From the NCBI RefSeq assembly GCF_002993365.1, contig NZ_PVNP01000198.1, forward strand, positions 91,232-155,231: a stretch of 64,000 nucleotides of DNA. The letters run 5' to 3'. The translations under genes and the position numbers were made by a program. The DNA is from Marisediminitalea alba. GTDB lineage: Bacteria > Pseudomonadota > Gammaproteobacteria > Enterobacterales > Alteromonadaceae. Below the pieces are notes generated by a model. That model was not told the origin of the DNA. It worked only from the letters and a program-made list of their open reading frames with translations, and ran no database searches. Below, piece after piece: positions 17,015-25,637 of the stretch; within the stretch, counting starts at the first letter, position 1; each line of letters starts with the position of its first letter.

Positions 17015-17137
17015 CTATAGCCTGCGCTGTAGCCGGGTTCCCCGGTTGCAGTAGCAGTATTCCGGAAAATCCCCCTCTTTCATATTGTTAAGAGTTCGTT
17101 ATAATTGGCTCAAACTGGTTAGACCAGAAGGTCATTT

Positions 17138-17998
17138 ATGCTTTCTCCCCACGCTGTCGCCATTGAGTGTACAGACGATATTGCTTTATCCGGCTTACTC
17201 TACAAGCCTTTAAATACGCCTGTTGCGGCGGTAATGATTGCGCCGGCTACGGGCATCAAACAAGGATTCTATACCCGCTTTGCCACCTTTCTGGCCGAAC
17301 AGGGCATTGCCGTGCTGACCTTTGATAACCGCGGCATCGGAGACTCACCCAAAACCCGCAAAGTGATGCGCGAAACCCGCTTACAGGACTGGGGCCAGAA
17401 AGACATGCCGGCAGCACTGGCTTTTTTACAACAACACTATCCCGACCAGCCACTGCACCTGATTGGCCACAGTGCCGGCGGCCAGTTGGCAGGACTAATG
17501 CCCAACGCCACCGAGCTGACCAGTATTATTACCTACGGCAGCTCATCCGGTTGTTTACGTAACTTTACCGGTGCCTATAAGTACCAGGCACAATTTTATA
17601 TGAACGTGTTTATTCCACTGACCAATGCGTTGTTTGGCCGTACTCAGTCCCACTGGATGGGTATGGGCGAACCTCTGCCGAAGGGAGTGGGTGCTCAGTG
17701 GCGGCGCTGGTGTAACGGCCAGGGGTATGCCAAAACTGAGTTTGGCAGCCATATTCAGCAGCATTATTATGATCAGCTTACCCAGCCGGCATTATGGATA
17801 CGCGCGGTCGACGACCAAATCTCTCCACAGATCAATGTGGAAGATATCCTTACCGTTTATGAAAATCTGAAGGTTACACGCAAGATAATCGAACCTGCCC
17901 AGCATGGTCTCGGGCATCTTGGTCACATGCGTTTTTTCTCGAAACACGGACTGCCGTTTTGGCCGGAGATTCTGAATTGGATCGTTAAACACTCCTGA
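17138..17998 (+). CDS. Alpha/beta hydrolase (COG4757-like)
   Basis: A 286-residue serine hydrolase. Visible are TFDNRGIGDSP near residue 66, the nucleophile elbow GHSAGG near 109-114, an acidic residue in the AVDDQISP loop near 225 and the final histidine in PAQHGLGHLGHM near 255. Closest in style to the uncharacterised COG4757 hydrolases. Substrate unknown. It has its own upstream gap of about 120 bp after argA, so it may be transcribed separately. Confidence 0.85.
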   Translation: MLSPHAVAIECTDDIALSGLLYKPLNTPVAAVMIAPATGIKQGFYTRFATFLAEQGIAVLTFDNRGIGDSPKTRKVMRETRLQDWGQKDMPAALAFLQQHYPDQPLHLIGHSAGGQLAGLMPNATELTSIITYGSSSGCLRNFTGAYKYQAQFYMNVFIPLTNALFGRTQSHWMGMGEPLPKGVGAQWRRWCNGQGYAKTEFGSHIQQHYYDQLTQPALWIRAVDDQISPQINVEDILTVYENLKVTRKIIEPAQHGLGHLGHMRFFSKHGLPFWPEILNWIVKHS

Positions 17999-18020
17999 TC
18001 CCAATCCGCTAAAAGCTTGC

Positions 18021-18052
18021 AAAAAAAAAGAGGGGGCACTCCATCGCCCCCT
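18021..18052 (-). terminator. GC-rich hairpin with A-tract, terminator for leftward transcription
   Basis: AGGGGGC at 18031-18037 pairs with GCCCCCT at 18046-18052 across an 8-nt loop. A run of nine A at 18021-18029 becomes a U-tract on the minus strand, so it fits a terminator for transcripts coming from the malic enzyme gene, about 275 bp beyond its stop. It lies just after the convergent hydrolase gene and may slow that transcript too. Confidence 0.7.
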
Positions 18053-18326
18053 GAGGATCAAAAGAAGGGAACAACAAGCGCTTCCTCCATCCGGATTGAC
18101 GCCGTTGTGACACATCTGAAAAGCAATGTGCAATGCATGCCCTAGTGAAGCAAATGCATTACACTTTAGTATAATCAAGAGCCGTGCCAAATAAACTTTA
18201 TCTATATTTTACAGATAGTTAATCAAATACAGCAGAAAAACAGGCGGATAAAGGGTGGGTAAATGTTGCAAATCGATAACAGTTTTTACCGACTGCGCAG
18301 CTGCGCAGCCGGTAATCGGGCCAGAA
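18053..18326. other. Intergenic region between convergent hydrolase and malic enzyme genes
   Basis: No gene is supported here. A near-perfect 26-bp inverted repeat at 18288-18313 has the core CTGCGCAGCTGCGCAG and ends 13 bp before the maeA stop; it lacks a U-tract on either strand. A TATAAT hexamer at 18170-18175 on the plus strand has no convincing -35 partner or downstream gene. Confidence 0.5.
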
Positions 18327-20018
18327 TCAGATACTGACCCGCTTGTAGGGACGGTATTCCGCGCGCCAGTAGTTTTTCTCAATGCTGGCTAGCAGGTTGT
18401 CGTCAGTTTGCTCCAGTGCCAGTCCTTGCTGCATTGCCACCTTGGCAACATCAAAGGCAATCTGGCGACTCAGGGCCGAGATCTTACGCAGTGGTGGCAA
18501 CAACTCCCCCTCACCGGTATTGGCCAGCGGTGAGGCATTGGCCAACGCGTTACTGGCGGCCATCAGCATTTCGTCACTGATTAAGCGTGCCTTTGAGGCA
18601 ATCACGCCCAGGCCGATCCCCGGGAAGATATAACTGTTATTACACTGGGCAACCGGGTAAACATTGCCTTCGTATTCCACAGGCTTGAAGGGGCTGCCGG
18701 TAGCAATAACCACTTCCCCGTCGGTCCATTCGATCACCTGCTCCGGACGAGCCTCAACCTGGCGGGACGGATTGCTGAGCGGGAATATGATAGGCAGTTC
18801 TGTATGCCTTTTCATGGCGCGTACCACATGCTCGGTAAATAAGCCGGGCTGACCGGACACACCAATCAGCACATCGGGCTGCGCGCAGTTAACCACATCC
18901 AGCAATACCGGATATTCACCGCTGAATGACCACTCAGCAATTTCTTCCTGGGTATGTTGCAGGCGTTGCTGGAAGTCCCGCAGGCCCTCCTGCCCCTCCA
19001 TAACCAGTCCGTAACGGTCGACCATAAATATTTGCTTACGCGCCTCTGTATCGCTGAGGCCTTCAGAAACCATTTGCTGGATCAGCATTTCGGCAATACC
19101 GCAGCCGGCAGAGCCTGCGCCCACAAACACAACCTTCAGATCCGAGAGCTTCGCTTGTTTCATGCGGCATGCCGCCAGAATGGTACCTAGAGTGACTGCC
19201 GCAGTGCCCTGGATATCATCATTAAAGCAGCACACCTCGTTGCGATAACGGTTTAACAGTGGCATTGCGTTGGGCTGAGCGAAGTCTTCAAACTGAATCA
19301 GCGCTTCCGGCCAGCGTCGGTTAACAGCCCGAATAAACAAATCGAGGAATTCATCGTACTCCGCCTGGCTTATACGAGGGTGACGCGCGCCCATATACAT
19401 TGGGTCATTAAGCAGTTTTTCGTTATTGGTTCCCACATCCAGCATCACCGGTAAGGTGTAGGCGGGAGAAATACCACCACAAGCGGTGTAAAGGGAAAGC
19501 TTACCGATAGGGATCCCCATCCCGCCAATGCCCTGATCACCAAGGCCGAGGATACGCTCTCCGTCAGTTACCACAATGACTTTGACCTTACGTTTAGTCG
19601 CATTACGGACAATGTCATCAATCTGGTCGCGCTCTTCCCAGGAAATAAACAGGCCTCGTGAACTGCGATAGATATCGGAGAATTGTTCACAGGCGTCGCC
19701 CACGGTAGGGGTATAAATAATCGGCATCATTTCTTCAATGTGCGACTGGATCAGGCGGTAAAACAGGGTTTCGTTGTTATCCTGAATGGCGCGTAAATAA
19801 ATATGCTTATTCAGGGGCTCATCAAAGGAGTTATATTGCAGATAAGCCCGTTCCACCTGTTCTTCGATGGTTTCGTAGCGCGGGGGTAACAGACCGGTAA
19901 GGTTAAAACGGGCCCTCTCTTTAGCGCTGAACGCACTGCCTTTATTAAGTAGGGGGGTTTCCAGCAAAGACGGGCCGGCATGCGGTATATACAAATATCG
20001 CTTATCGTCATCAGACAT
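18327..20018 (-). CDS. maeA: NAD-dependent malic enzyme
   Basis: Oxidatively decarboxylates malate to pyruvate with NAD+. The 563-residue size and N-terminal region (YIPHAGPSLLETPLLNKG, FNLTGLLPP) match the SfcA/MaeA type rather than the larger MaeB. Landmarks are YTPTVG near residue 104, VVTDGERILGLGDQG near 150 with the catalytic region, FEDFAQPNA near 243, FNDDIQGTA near 263 and the dinucleotide fold VFVGAGSAGCGIAEML near 295. It is a single-gene unit between a terminator and mrcA. Confidence 0.96.
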   Translation of the reverse strand: MSDDDKRYLYIPHAGPSLLETPLLNKGSAFSAKERARFNLTGLLPPRYETIEEQVERAYLQYNSFDEPLNKHIYLRAIQDNNETLFYRLIQSHIEEMMPIIYTPTVGDACEQFSDIYRSSRGLFISWEERDQIDDIVRNATKRKVKVIVVTDGERILGLGDQGIGGMGIPIGKLSLYTACGGISPAYTLPVMLDVGTNNEKLLNDPMYMGARHPRISQAEYDEFLDLFIRAVNRRWPEALIQFEDFAQPNAMPLLNRYRNEVCCFNDDIQGTAAVTLGTILAACRMKQAKLSDLKVVFVGAGSAGCGIAEMLIQQMVSEGLSDTEARKQIFMVDRYGLVMEGQEGLRDFQQRLQHTQEEIAEWSFSGEYPVLLDVVNCAQPDVLIGVSGQPGLFTEHVVRAMKRHTELPIIFPLSNPSRQVEARPEQVIEWTDGEVVIATGSPFKPVEYEGNVYPVAQCNNSYIFPGIGLGVIASKARLISDEMLMAASNALANASPLANTGEGELLPPLRKISALSRQIAFDVAKVAMQQGLALEQTDDNLLASIEKNYWRAEYRPYKRVSI

Positions 20019-20062
20019 TATTAGTAACCAGTTTCTTATTTTGTTGTTTTTAAGTATAGACG

Positions 20063-22714
20063 TTAGAAGATTTCCTCTACGTCAGGCGTTGAGTCTTCCT
20101 GCTCAGCCGGATCCATGACTTCGTCATCTAAGACATACATGGTCGGCTCAGTGCCCCTCAGGAAATACTCGAATAGTGTGGTATGGTCTGTGCGCCGGGT
20201 CAACTTCCCACTGGTACGATCAATCCGTACCCGCACAATATCATCTGGTACCGACATGGCTTCTTCCGGCTCGTCCTCGAGCGCCACCTGCATAAAGCGA
20301 ATCCACGCTGGTTGTGCCGCCATGGCACCGCTCTCGGTGCCCACCATAGCGTTACCCATCCAGCCAAACCGATCCGGATCGCGCTTGGCCAGCGGATTAT
20401 TATAAGCCGCGCGACCCAGCTGCCTGGTCATGTCATCAAAACCAACCCAGGCAGTTGCCACCAGGTTACGGCTAAAGCCACTGAACCAGGCATCCCGGGA
20501 GTCGTTGGTGGTACCGGTTTTACCTGCCAGGTCGGTGCGCTGCAGAATATTTCTCGCCCGCCAGCCAGTCCCCTGCCAGTAGGTCTTTTTATTCCAGCTA
20601 CCATTGGCTCTTACAGCGGTGCGCATCATATCGGCAACCAAAAAGGCATTTTGTGGCGTAATCACCCGGGGGGCTGCCAACACTTCATCACTATCGGTCT
20701 GAACCGGCAGCGACTGGTTTAACTCGGCGGCCAGCAGCGCTTCGATATCCGCTTCCTCACTGACCGGTTGCTGTTGCGGAGAATTGGTCTCATCACAGTC
20801 GCTGCAGGCAACCACCGGATTGGTTTGCCACAGTACTTCACCCGTCTCGTTCAGTACCCGGTCGATAAAGTAAGGTTCAATCAGAAAGCCGCCGTTGGCA
20901 ATGGTGGCCATACCACGTACTATTTCCAATGGCGTATGGGAGCTTGAGCCCAGCGACACGGTTTCATCGCGGTGAATATCGGCCTTATCGAGACCAAAGC
21001 GGGTGAGGTGTTCAATGGTATTATCCAGCCCTACGCCACGCAGTAAGCGCACTGATACGACGTTTTTCGATTTACCCAGAGCCACCCGCATACGGATAGG
21101 ACCGTCATATTCTGCCGGCGAGTTTTGCGGACGCCAGGCCACACCCGTTGCTTCATCCCATTCATTGATTGGCGCATCGTTGATAATACTGGCCACGGTG
21201 TAGCCGTTGTCGAGTGCCGCAGAATAAACGAACGGCTTAATGTTTGAGCCCACCTGACGCTTAGCCTGTGTAGCCCGGTTGAACTGACTTTGGTAAAAAC
21301 TGTAGCCGCCTACAATAGCCTGTACCGCGCCGTCATAAGGGTCTAACGCCACAAAGGCACCACTGACCTCTGGCAACTGCGCCAGACGCCACTGATTATC
21401 CTGTTCCCTGATATAGACAATGTCGCCCGCACTAACAATATCAGAAGCCTGAGACGGAGGCTGCCCTTGTCTGCTATCACTTAAAAACGGCCGGGCCCAG
21501 TCCATCCCTTCCCATTCAATCACCCGTTCGATGCCGGTAACGTCTCGGGTGGTAAAAGATTGTTCGTCAACACTGATAACAGCCACCGGAAATACAAAGC
21601 CAAAAGCGCCGGCGTTATCCAGTTGGTTGATAAGGGTTTCTTCGGTTACTTCACAGAGCCAGTCAGGGTAGAGCGGCTCACTATCACATTCCGTCGATGT
21701 TTCTTCCTGGTTTGGTTCTGCGTTGCTCTGCTCCTGTGGCCATAAACGTGCCACAGCGCCTCGAAAACCGTGACGTTCATCGTAATCGTGTAGATTCTGT
21801 TTCACCGCATTTTGCGCGGCTTGCTGTAATTCAGACGAAACCGTCGCGTAAACCTGATAACCGCCGGTTTCAGCTTCTTCCTTGCCGTACAGCGTCACCA
21901 TTTCTGAGTAAATCAGATCGGCCAGATAAGGCGCGTCCAGTTCGATTTCGGCACCGTGTTTTTCGGCTGTCACCGGTGCGCTGGCTGCTTCATCAAATTG
22001 CTGTCGGGTAATATACCCTTCATCCAGCATTCGTAGTAACACGATTCGACGACGCTCCACGGAGCGTTGAGGACGACTAACCGGGTTTAATACCGAAGGT
22101 GCCTGGGGCAGACCTGCCAGGGTGGCAATTTGCGCCAGCGTCAGTTCATCAAGCCGCTTACCGTAATACACCTGTGCGGCAGCACCAAAACCAAAGGACC
22201 GATGACCCAACTCAACCTTGTTTAAATACAATTCGAAAATTTCGTCTTTGCTGAGCTCAGTTTCCATGTGCAGAGCAATAAAGACTTCCTTAATTTTACG
22301 AATATAGGTTTTTTCCCGGGTTAAGAAGAAGCCCCGGGCCAGCTGTTGCGTGAGAGTACTCGCGCCCTGACTTTTCTCACCGGTCAGGACAAGGTTAATG
22401 AAAGCCCGGGTGATGCCGATAGGATCAATACCAAAGTGTTCGTAAAAACGATTGTCCTCGGTGGCCAAAATCGCTTTTTGCAGCAGATCCGGGGCCTGGT
22501 CAAGGGTTACCGGTATACGCCGCTTTACACCGTACTGGGAGATGAGCTTGCCGTCATGTGTATAAATACGCATAGGCGTTTGCAGCCGCACATCCTTGAG
22601 GATTGCAACGCTGGGCAGGTCCGGCTTGATATAAAAATATATACCCGTGAGTGCAATACCGCCGAGCAGTGCACCGATAAATCCGAGTAATAAGAAGGTT
22701 TTGATGTACTTCAC
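20063..22714 (-). CDS. mrcA: Penicillin-binding protein 1A
   Basis: Bifunctional peptidoglycan polymerase and transpeptidase of the inner membrane, 883 residues. One N-terminal membrane anchor (about 5-28), then the glycosyltransferase 51 domain with catalytic Glu86 in ATEDNRFYEH and GASTLTQQLARG, an OB-like insert (about 300-430), and the transpeptidase domain with the SxxK serine in GSNIKP near residue 490, SKN near 545 and KTGTT near 731. It is divergent from pilM, the conserved ponA-pilMNOPQ arrangement of gammaproteobacteria. Confidence 0.96.
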   Translation of the reverse strand: MKYIKTFLLLGFIGALLGGIALTGIYFYIKPDLPSVAILKDVRLQTPMRIYTHDGKLISQYGVKRRIPVTLDQAPDLLQKAILATEDNRFYEHFGIDPIGITRAFINLVLTGEKSQGASTLTQQLARGFFLTREKTYIRKIKEVFIALHMETELSKDEIFELYLNKVELGHRSFGFGAAAQVYYGKRLDELTLAQIATLAGLPQAPSVLNPVSRPQRSVERRRIVLLRMLDEGYITRQQFDEAASAPVTAEKHGAEIELDAPYLADLIYSEMVTLYGKEEAETGGYQVYATVSSELQQAAQNAVKQNLHDYDERHGFRGAVARLWPQEQSNAEPNQEETSTECDSEPLYPDWLCEVTEETLINQLDNAGAFGFVFPVAVISVDEQSFTTRDVTGIERVIEWEGMDWARPFLSDSRQGQPPSQASDIVSAGDIVYIREQDNQWRLAQLPEVSGAFVALDPYDGAVQAIVGGYSFYQSQFNRATQAKRQVGSNIKPFVYSAALDNGYTVASIINDAPINEWDEATGVAWRPQNSPAEYDGPIRMRVALGKSKNVVSVRLLRGVGLDNTIEHLTRFGLDKADIHRDETVSLGSSSHTPLEIVRGMATIANGGFLIEPYFIDRVLNETGEVLWQTNPVVACSDCDETNSPQQQPVSEEADIEALLAAELNQSLPVQTDSDEVLAAPRVITPQNAFLVADMMRTAVRANGSWNKKTYWQGTGWRARNILQRTDLAGKTGTTNDSRDAWFSGFSRNLVATAWVGFDDMTRQLGRAAYNNPLAKRDPDRFGWMGNAMVGTESGAMAAQPAWIRFMQVALEDEPEEAMSVPDDIVRVRIDRTSGKLTRRTDHTTLFEYFLRGTEPTMYVLDDEVMDPAEQEDSTPDVEEIF

Positions 22715-22853
22715 AATAAGAATAAACAGGGCTTTTTTGCCAGAATGACTTATATTTTATACCTAAGTGTATTTATTAGAACCATTAAATGGAAAAATTT
22801 TAAGTAACATCTTATGTTAGAAATTGATCGCAAGTAAATGAGACTCAGTTGAT
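22715..22853. promoter_or_regulatory. Divergent promoter region between mrcA and pilM
   Basis: 139 AT-rich bases between two divergent starts must contain both promoters. On the minus strand TATAAA-like and on the plus strand TAAGTAACA-like elements are present, but I cannot assign exact boxes with confidence. Confidence 0.4.
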
Positions 22854-23924
22854 ATGCTAAAATCGCTGTTCAAAAAAAAGCAACCGCCCATTGTCGGACT
22901 CGACATTGGCACCCGTTGCATCAAGGCAGTTGTGCTGGAAGGCGCCGAAGGCGACTACATGCTAACCGCGTTTGCCTGCGAGCCAATTATTAAAGAGGCA
23001 TTCAGAGAGCGAGAGATCACCGACTTCGACGCTGTGAGTGTGGCGCTGCGAAAAGTTCGCCTGGCACTTAAGAATAAAATTAAACCAGTAGCCATCGCCG
23101 TAGCCGGCACATCCGTCATCAGTAAAATTGTACATATGGAGCCTGATCAAACCGACTATGAGCTGGAAGGCCAGATAGAAGTCGAGGCCGACAGCCTGAT
23201 CCCCTACCCGCTGGAAGAAGTGTACCTGGACTTCGAGGAAGTGGGTATAAGTGAAACTCATTCTGGCAAAGTGGACGTGTTGCTTACCGCCGCCCACCGT
23301 GATGTAGTCGATAACCGCTCCACACTGGCACGTGAACATAGCTTCGACCCGAAAGTAGTGGACGTCGAAACCTACGCTATGGGAAATGCGGTGGATTACT
23401 TTTATCCCCATAACGAAGAAGCCCAGCGCATTTGTTGCATTAATATTGGGGCATCACTGTTGCAAGTTTGTATTTGGGACAATGGCAAGACTGTGTATAC
23501 CAAAGAGCACACTTTCGGCGTTGATTCGCTGCTTCAGGATTTGTCTTTGGTACATATGCTGGACCGCAAAGATACTGAAGAGCAGTTAATCAACAATACA
23601 CTGCCGAGCAACTGGATTAGCGATACCCTGCCTATTTTTGCGGCAAATCTGCAGCAGCAGATTAATCGTGCCTTACAAATGTACATGAGCACCATGCAGG
23701 CTGAGCGCCCGGAAAAAATCGTCCTGACCGGCGCAGGCGCGGTTATACCGGCGCTGGTAGATACCTTACAGCAGGATCTCGGTATTGAGGTGGAAGTCTT
23801 CAATCCATTTACCAATATCAAAATTAGCGACAAGCTAAATACTGAGCAGGTCAAGCAGGTTGGCCCATTACTGGCTATTGCTGCAGGCCTGGCCAGCCGG
23901 GGGATGTCAAGATGGCACATGTAA
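22854..23924 (+). CDS. pilM: Type IV pilus assembly protein PilM
   Basis: A 356-residue cytoplasmic actin-like protein that binds the PilN N-terminus and links the inner-membrane alignment complex to the pilus motor. Nucleotide-site segments GLDIGTRCIKAV (about 15-26), NIGASLLQV near 200 and VLTGAGAVIPAL near 290 are visible. It is the first gene of pilMNOPQ and overlaps pilN by 13 bp. Confidence 0.95.
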   Translation: MLKSLFKKKQPPIVGLDIGTRCIKAVVLEGAEGDYMLTAFACEPIIKEAFREREITDFDAVSVALRKVRLALKNKIKPVAIAVAGTSVISKIVHMEPDQTDYELEGQIEVEADSLIPYPLEEVYLDFEEVGISETHSGKVDVLLTAAHRDVVDNRSTLAREHSFDPKVVDVETYAMGNAVDYFYPHNEEAQRICCINIGASLLQVCIWDNGKTVYTKEHTFGVDSLLQDLSLVHMLDRKDTEEQLINNTLPSNWISDTLPIFAANLQQQINRALQMYMSTMQAERPEKIVLTGAGAVIPALVDTLQQDLGIEVEVFNPFTNIKISDKLNTEQVKQVGPLLAIAAGLASRGMSRWHM

Positions 23925-24493
23925 ACCTCCTGCCCTGGCGCGAACAACGCCGCCAGCAGCAGAAACAACAGTACATTGTGGTGCTGGCGTTTGTGGCCAT
24001 TATGACCGGTTTGCTGTTCTGGTTTATTGGCCAGATTATCGATACCCAGATCAGTAATCAAAACTCGCGCAATCAGTATCTGCAAACCCAGATCACCGCC
24101 CTGGAAAGTCAGATTGCAGAAATTAAACGCATTAAAGAAAGTAAATCGGCCATCGAGCAACGCATGGCCCTGATTGAACAACTGCAAAGTAGCCGAAACC
24201 TGGCCCCTCAGGTGCTCGATGAGCTTGCTCGGATAGTGCCCCAGGGCGTCAGCTTTACATCGCTGCAGCGCACCGGCTCCAGTATTCAGGTACGCGGCAC
24301 CAGCGAGTCGAATAACCGCCTGGCTGAATTTATGCGCCAATTGGAAACATCAAAAGTGTTCACTTCCGGCGAACTGTCATCCATCGTGGCAGACACCAGC
24401 GCCACTGATGCGGTTAGCGAATTTACCCTGACCTTTTCGATTAGCGAACAGGTTGCCATGGAAAAAGAACAGCAAGAAAGAGGTGGCAAATGA
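23912..24493 (+). CDS. pilN: Type IV pilus assembly protein PilN
   Basis: A 193-residue inner-membrane protein. The family N-terminal motif HVNLLPWRE (residues 3-11) inserts into PilM; a membrane helix follows at about 22-44, then a coiled coil (to about 90) and a ferredoxin-like periplasmic domain that pairs with PilO. The start at 23912 puts the motif at the very N-terminus. It overlaps both pilM and pilO. Confidence 0.94.
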   Translation: MAHVNLLPWREQRRQQQKQQYIVVLAFVAIMTGLLFWFIGQIIDTQISNQNSRNQYLQTQITALESQIAEIKRIKESKSAIEQRMALIEQLQSSRNLAPQVLDELARIVPQGVSFTSLQRTGSSIQVRGTSESNNRLAEFMRQLETSKVFTSGELSSIVADTSATDAVSEFTLTFSISEQVAMEKEQQERGGK

Positions 24494-25098
24494 AGCAGTT
24501 TGACTTTGCCAAATTAAAAGAGATTAACGACCTCGACTTTGAACAAATTGCCATTTGGCCGTTTGAGGTAAAGACCGTTGTTGCTTTATTCATTGTGATT
24601 GTGGTGTCTGGTATCAGCTATTTCGGTATTGTTAGCCCTAAACTTCCCTCGCTCGATCAGGCTGAGGCCAAGGAAGCCGAGTTAAAAATGCAGTTTCAGG
24701 CCAAATACCGTCTGGCCGCTAACCTCTCGGCCTACAAGGAACAACTGACGCAAATTGAAGAGGATTTTTCCTCTATGTTGAAGTCGCTGCCCACCCGCAA
24801 CGAAACGCCCGGGCTGTTAGATGACATCACCTACGTAGGAACCAGCGCCGGCCTGACTTTCCGGCTGTTAAACTGGGAAAAAGAAATCCCTAAAGAATTT
24901 TACACGGAGTTACCCATTCGTATTGAGGTATCCGGTAGCTACCACAATTTTGGTGAATTCGTGTCTAAAGTCGCAGACTTACCGCGCATAGTGACCATGC
25001 ACGATTTTGAAGTGCATACTGATCAGGGTGGTTTACGCTTCAGTCTGTTAGCCAAAACTTACCGCGCCGCCAACACTGAGAACAAGGAGAGCAAGTAA
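24490..25098 (+). CDS. pilO: Type IV pilus assembly protein PilO
   Basis: A 202-residue inner-membrane protein, partner of PilN. It has a short cytoplasmic N-terminus, a membrane helix at about 28-48, a coiled coil (about 55-95) and a C-terminal ferredoxin-like fold (FRLLNWEKEIPKEFYTELPI region). ATG overlaps the pilN stop (ATGA) and the stop overlaps the pilP start. Confidence 0.94.
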   Translation: MKQFDFAKLKEINDLDFEQIAIWPFEVKTVVALFIVIVVSGISYFGIVSPKLPSLDQAEAKEAELKMQFQAKYRLAANLSAYKEQLTQIEEDFSSMLKSLPTRNETPGLLDDITYVGTSAGLTFRLLNWEKEIPKEFYTELPIRIEVSGSYHNFGEFVSKVADLPRIVTMHDFEVHTDQGGLRFSLLAKTYRAANTENKESK

Positions 25099-25622
25099 TG
25101 TCGCAATTTGCTCGCCTCCTGGGGATCGCAATGGTAGCCTTAACCGCAACAGGTTGTGCGCCGCATATTGACGATCTGGTGGCCTATACCAATGACGTCA
25201 AACAGAACACTAAACCCAGCATCGAACCTTACCCGGAATTTGAGCAAAAACCGGTGTTCGTCTATGACGCACAAGGATTTCGCAGTCCGTTTGTCCGCCC
25301 GAAAGCCAGCCGGGCGCCTGTGGTTGCACAGGTAAAAGCGAATTGTTCACAACCTGATGCCAACCGAACCCGTGAGCCTCTGGAAGCCTATGGCATCGAT
25401 GCGCTGTCACTCACCGGTAGTTTCCGCTCCAATGGTGACACCTGGGTATTATTTAAAACCAATGATGGTGGGCTTTACCAGGCTAAAAAAGGCAGTCGAC
25501 TGGGTTTGTTTTTCGGACAGATCATCAGCATAGGCAAGGACGAAGTGACTATTGAAGAGCTTGTTCCTGACGGCACTGGCTGCTGGCAGAAGAAAGAAAC
25601 TACGCTAACGATGAAGTCGTGA
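25098..25622 (+). CDS. pilP: Pilus assembly lipoprotein PilP
   Basis: A 174-residue periplasmic lipoprotein that connects PilN/PilO to the secretin PilQ. The signal peptide ends in a lipobox around TATGC (Cys near residue 20). After an extended Pro-rich linker the beta-sandwich HR domain shows LEAYGIDALSLTGSF near 97-110 and the final ...GCWQKKETTLTM. It is coupled to pilO by stop/start overlap. Confidence 0.93.
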   Translation: MSQFARLLGIAMVALTATGCAPHIDDLVAYTNDVKQNTKPSIEPYPEFEQKPVFVYDAQGFRSPFVRPKASRAPVVAQVKANCSQPDANRTREPLEAYGIDALSLTGSFRSNGDTWVLFKTNDGGLYQAKKGSRLGLFFGQIISIGKDEVTIEELVPDGTGCWQKKETTLTMKS

Positions 25623-25637
25623 GCAGGAGATTATTAG

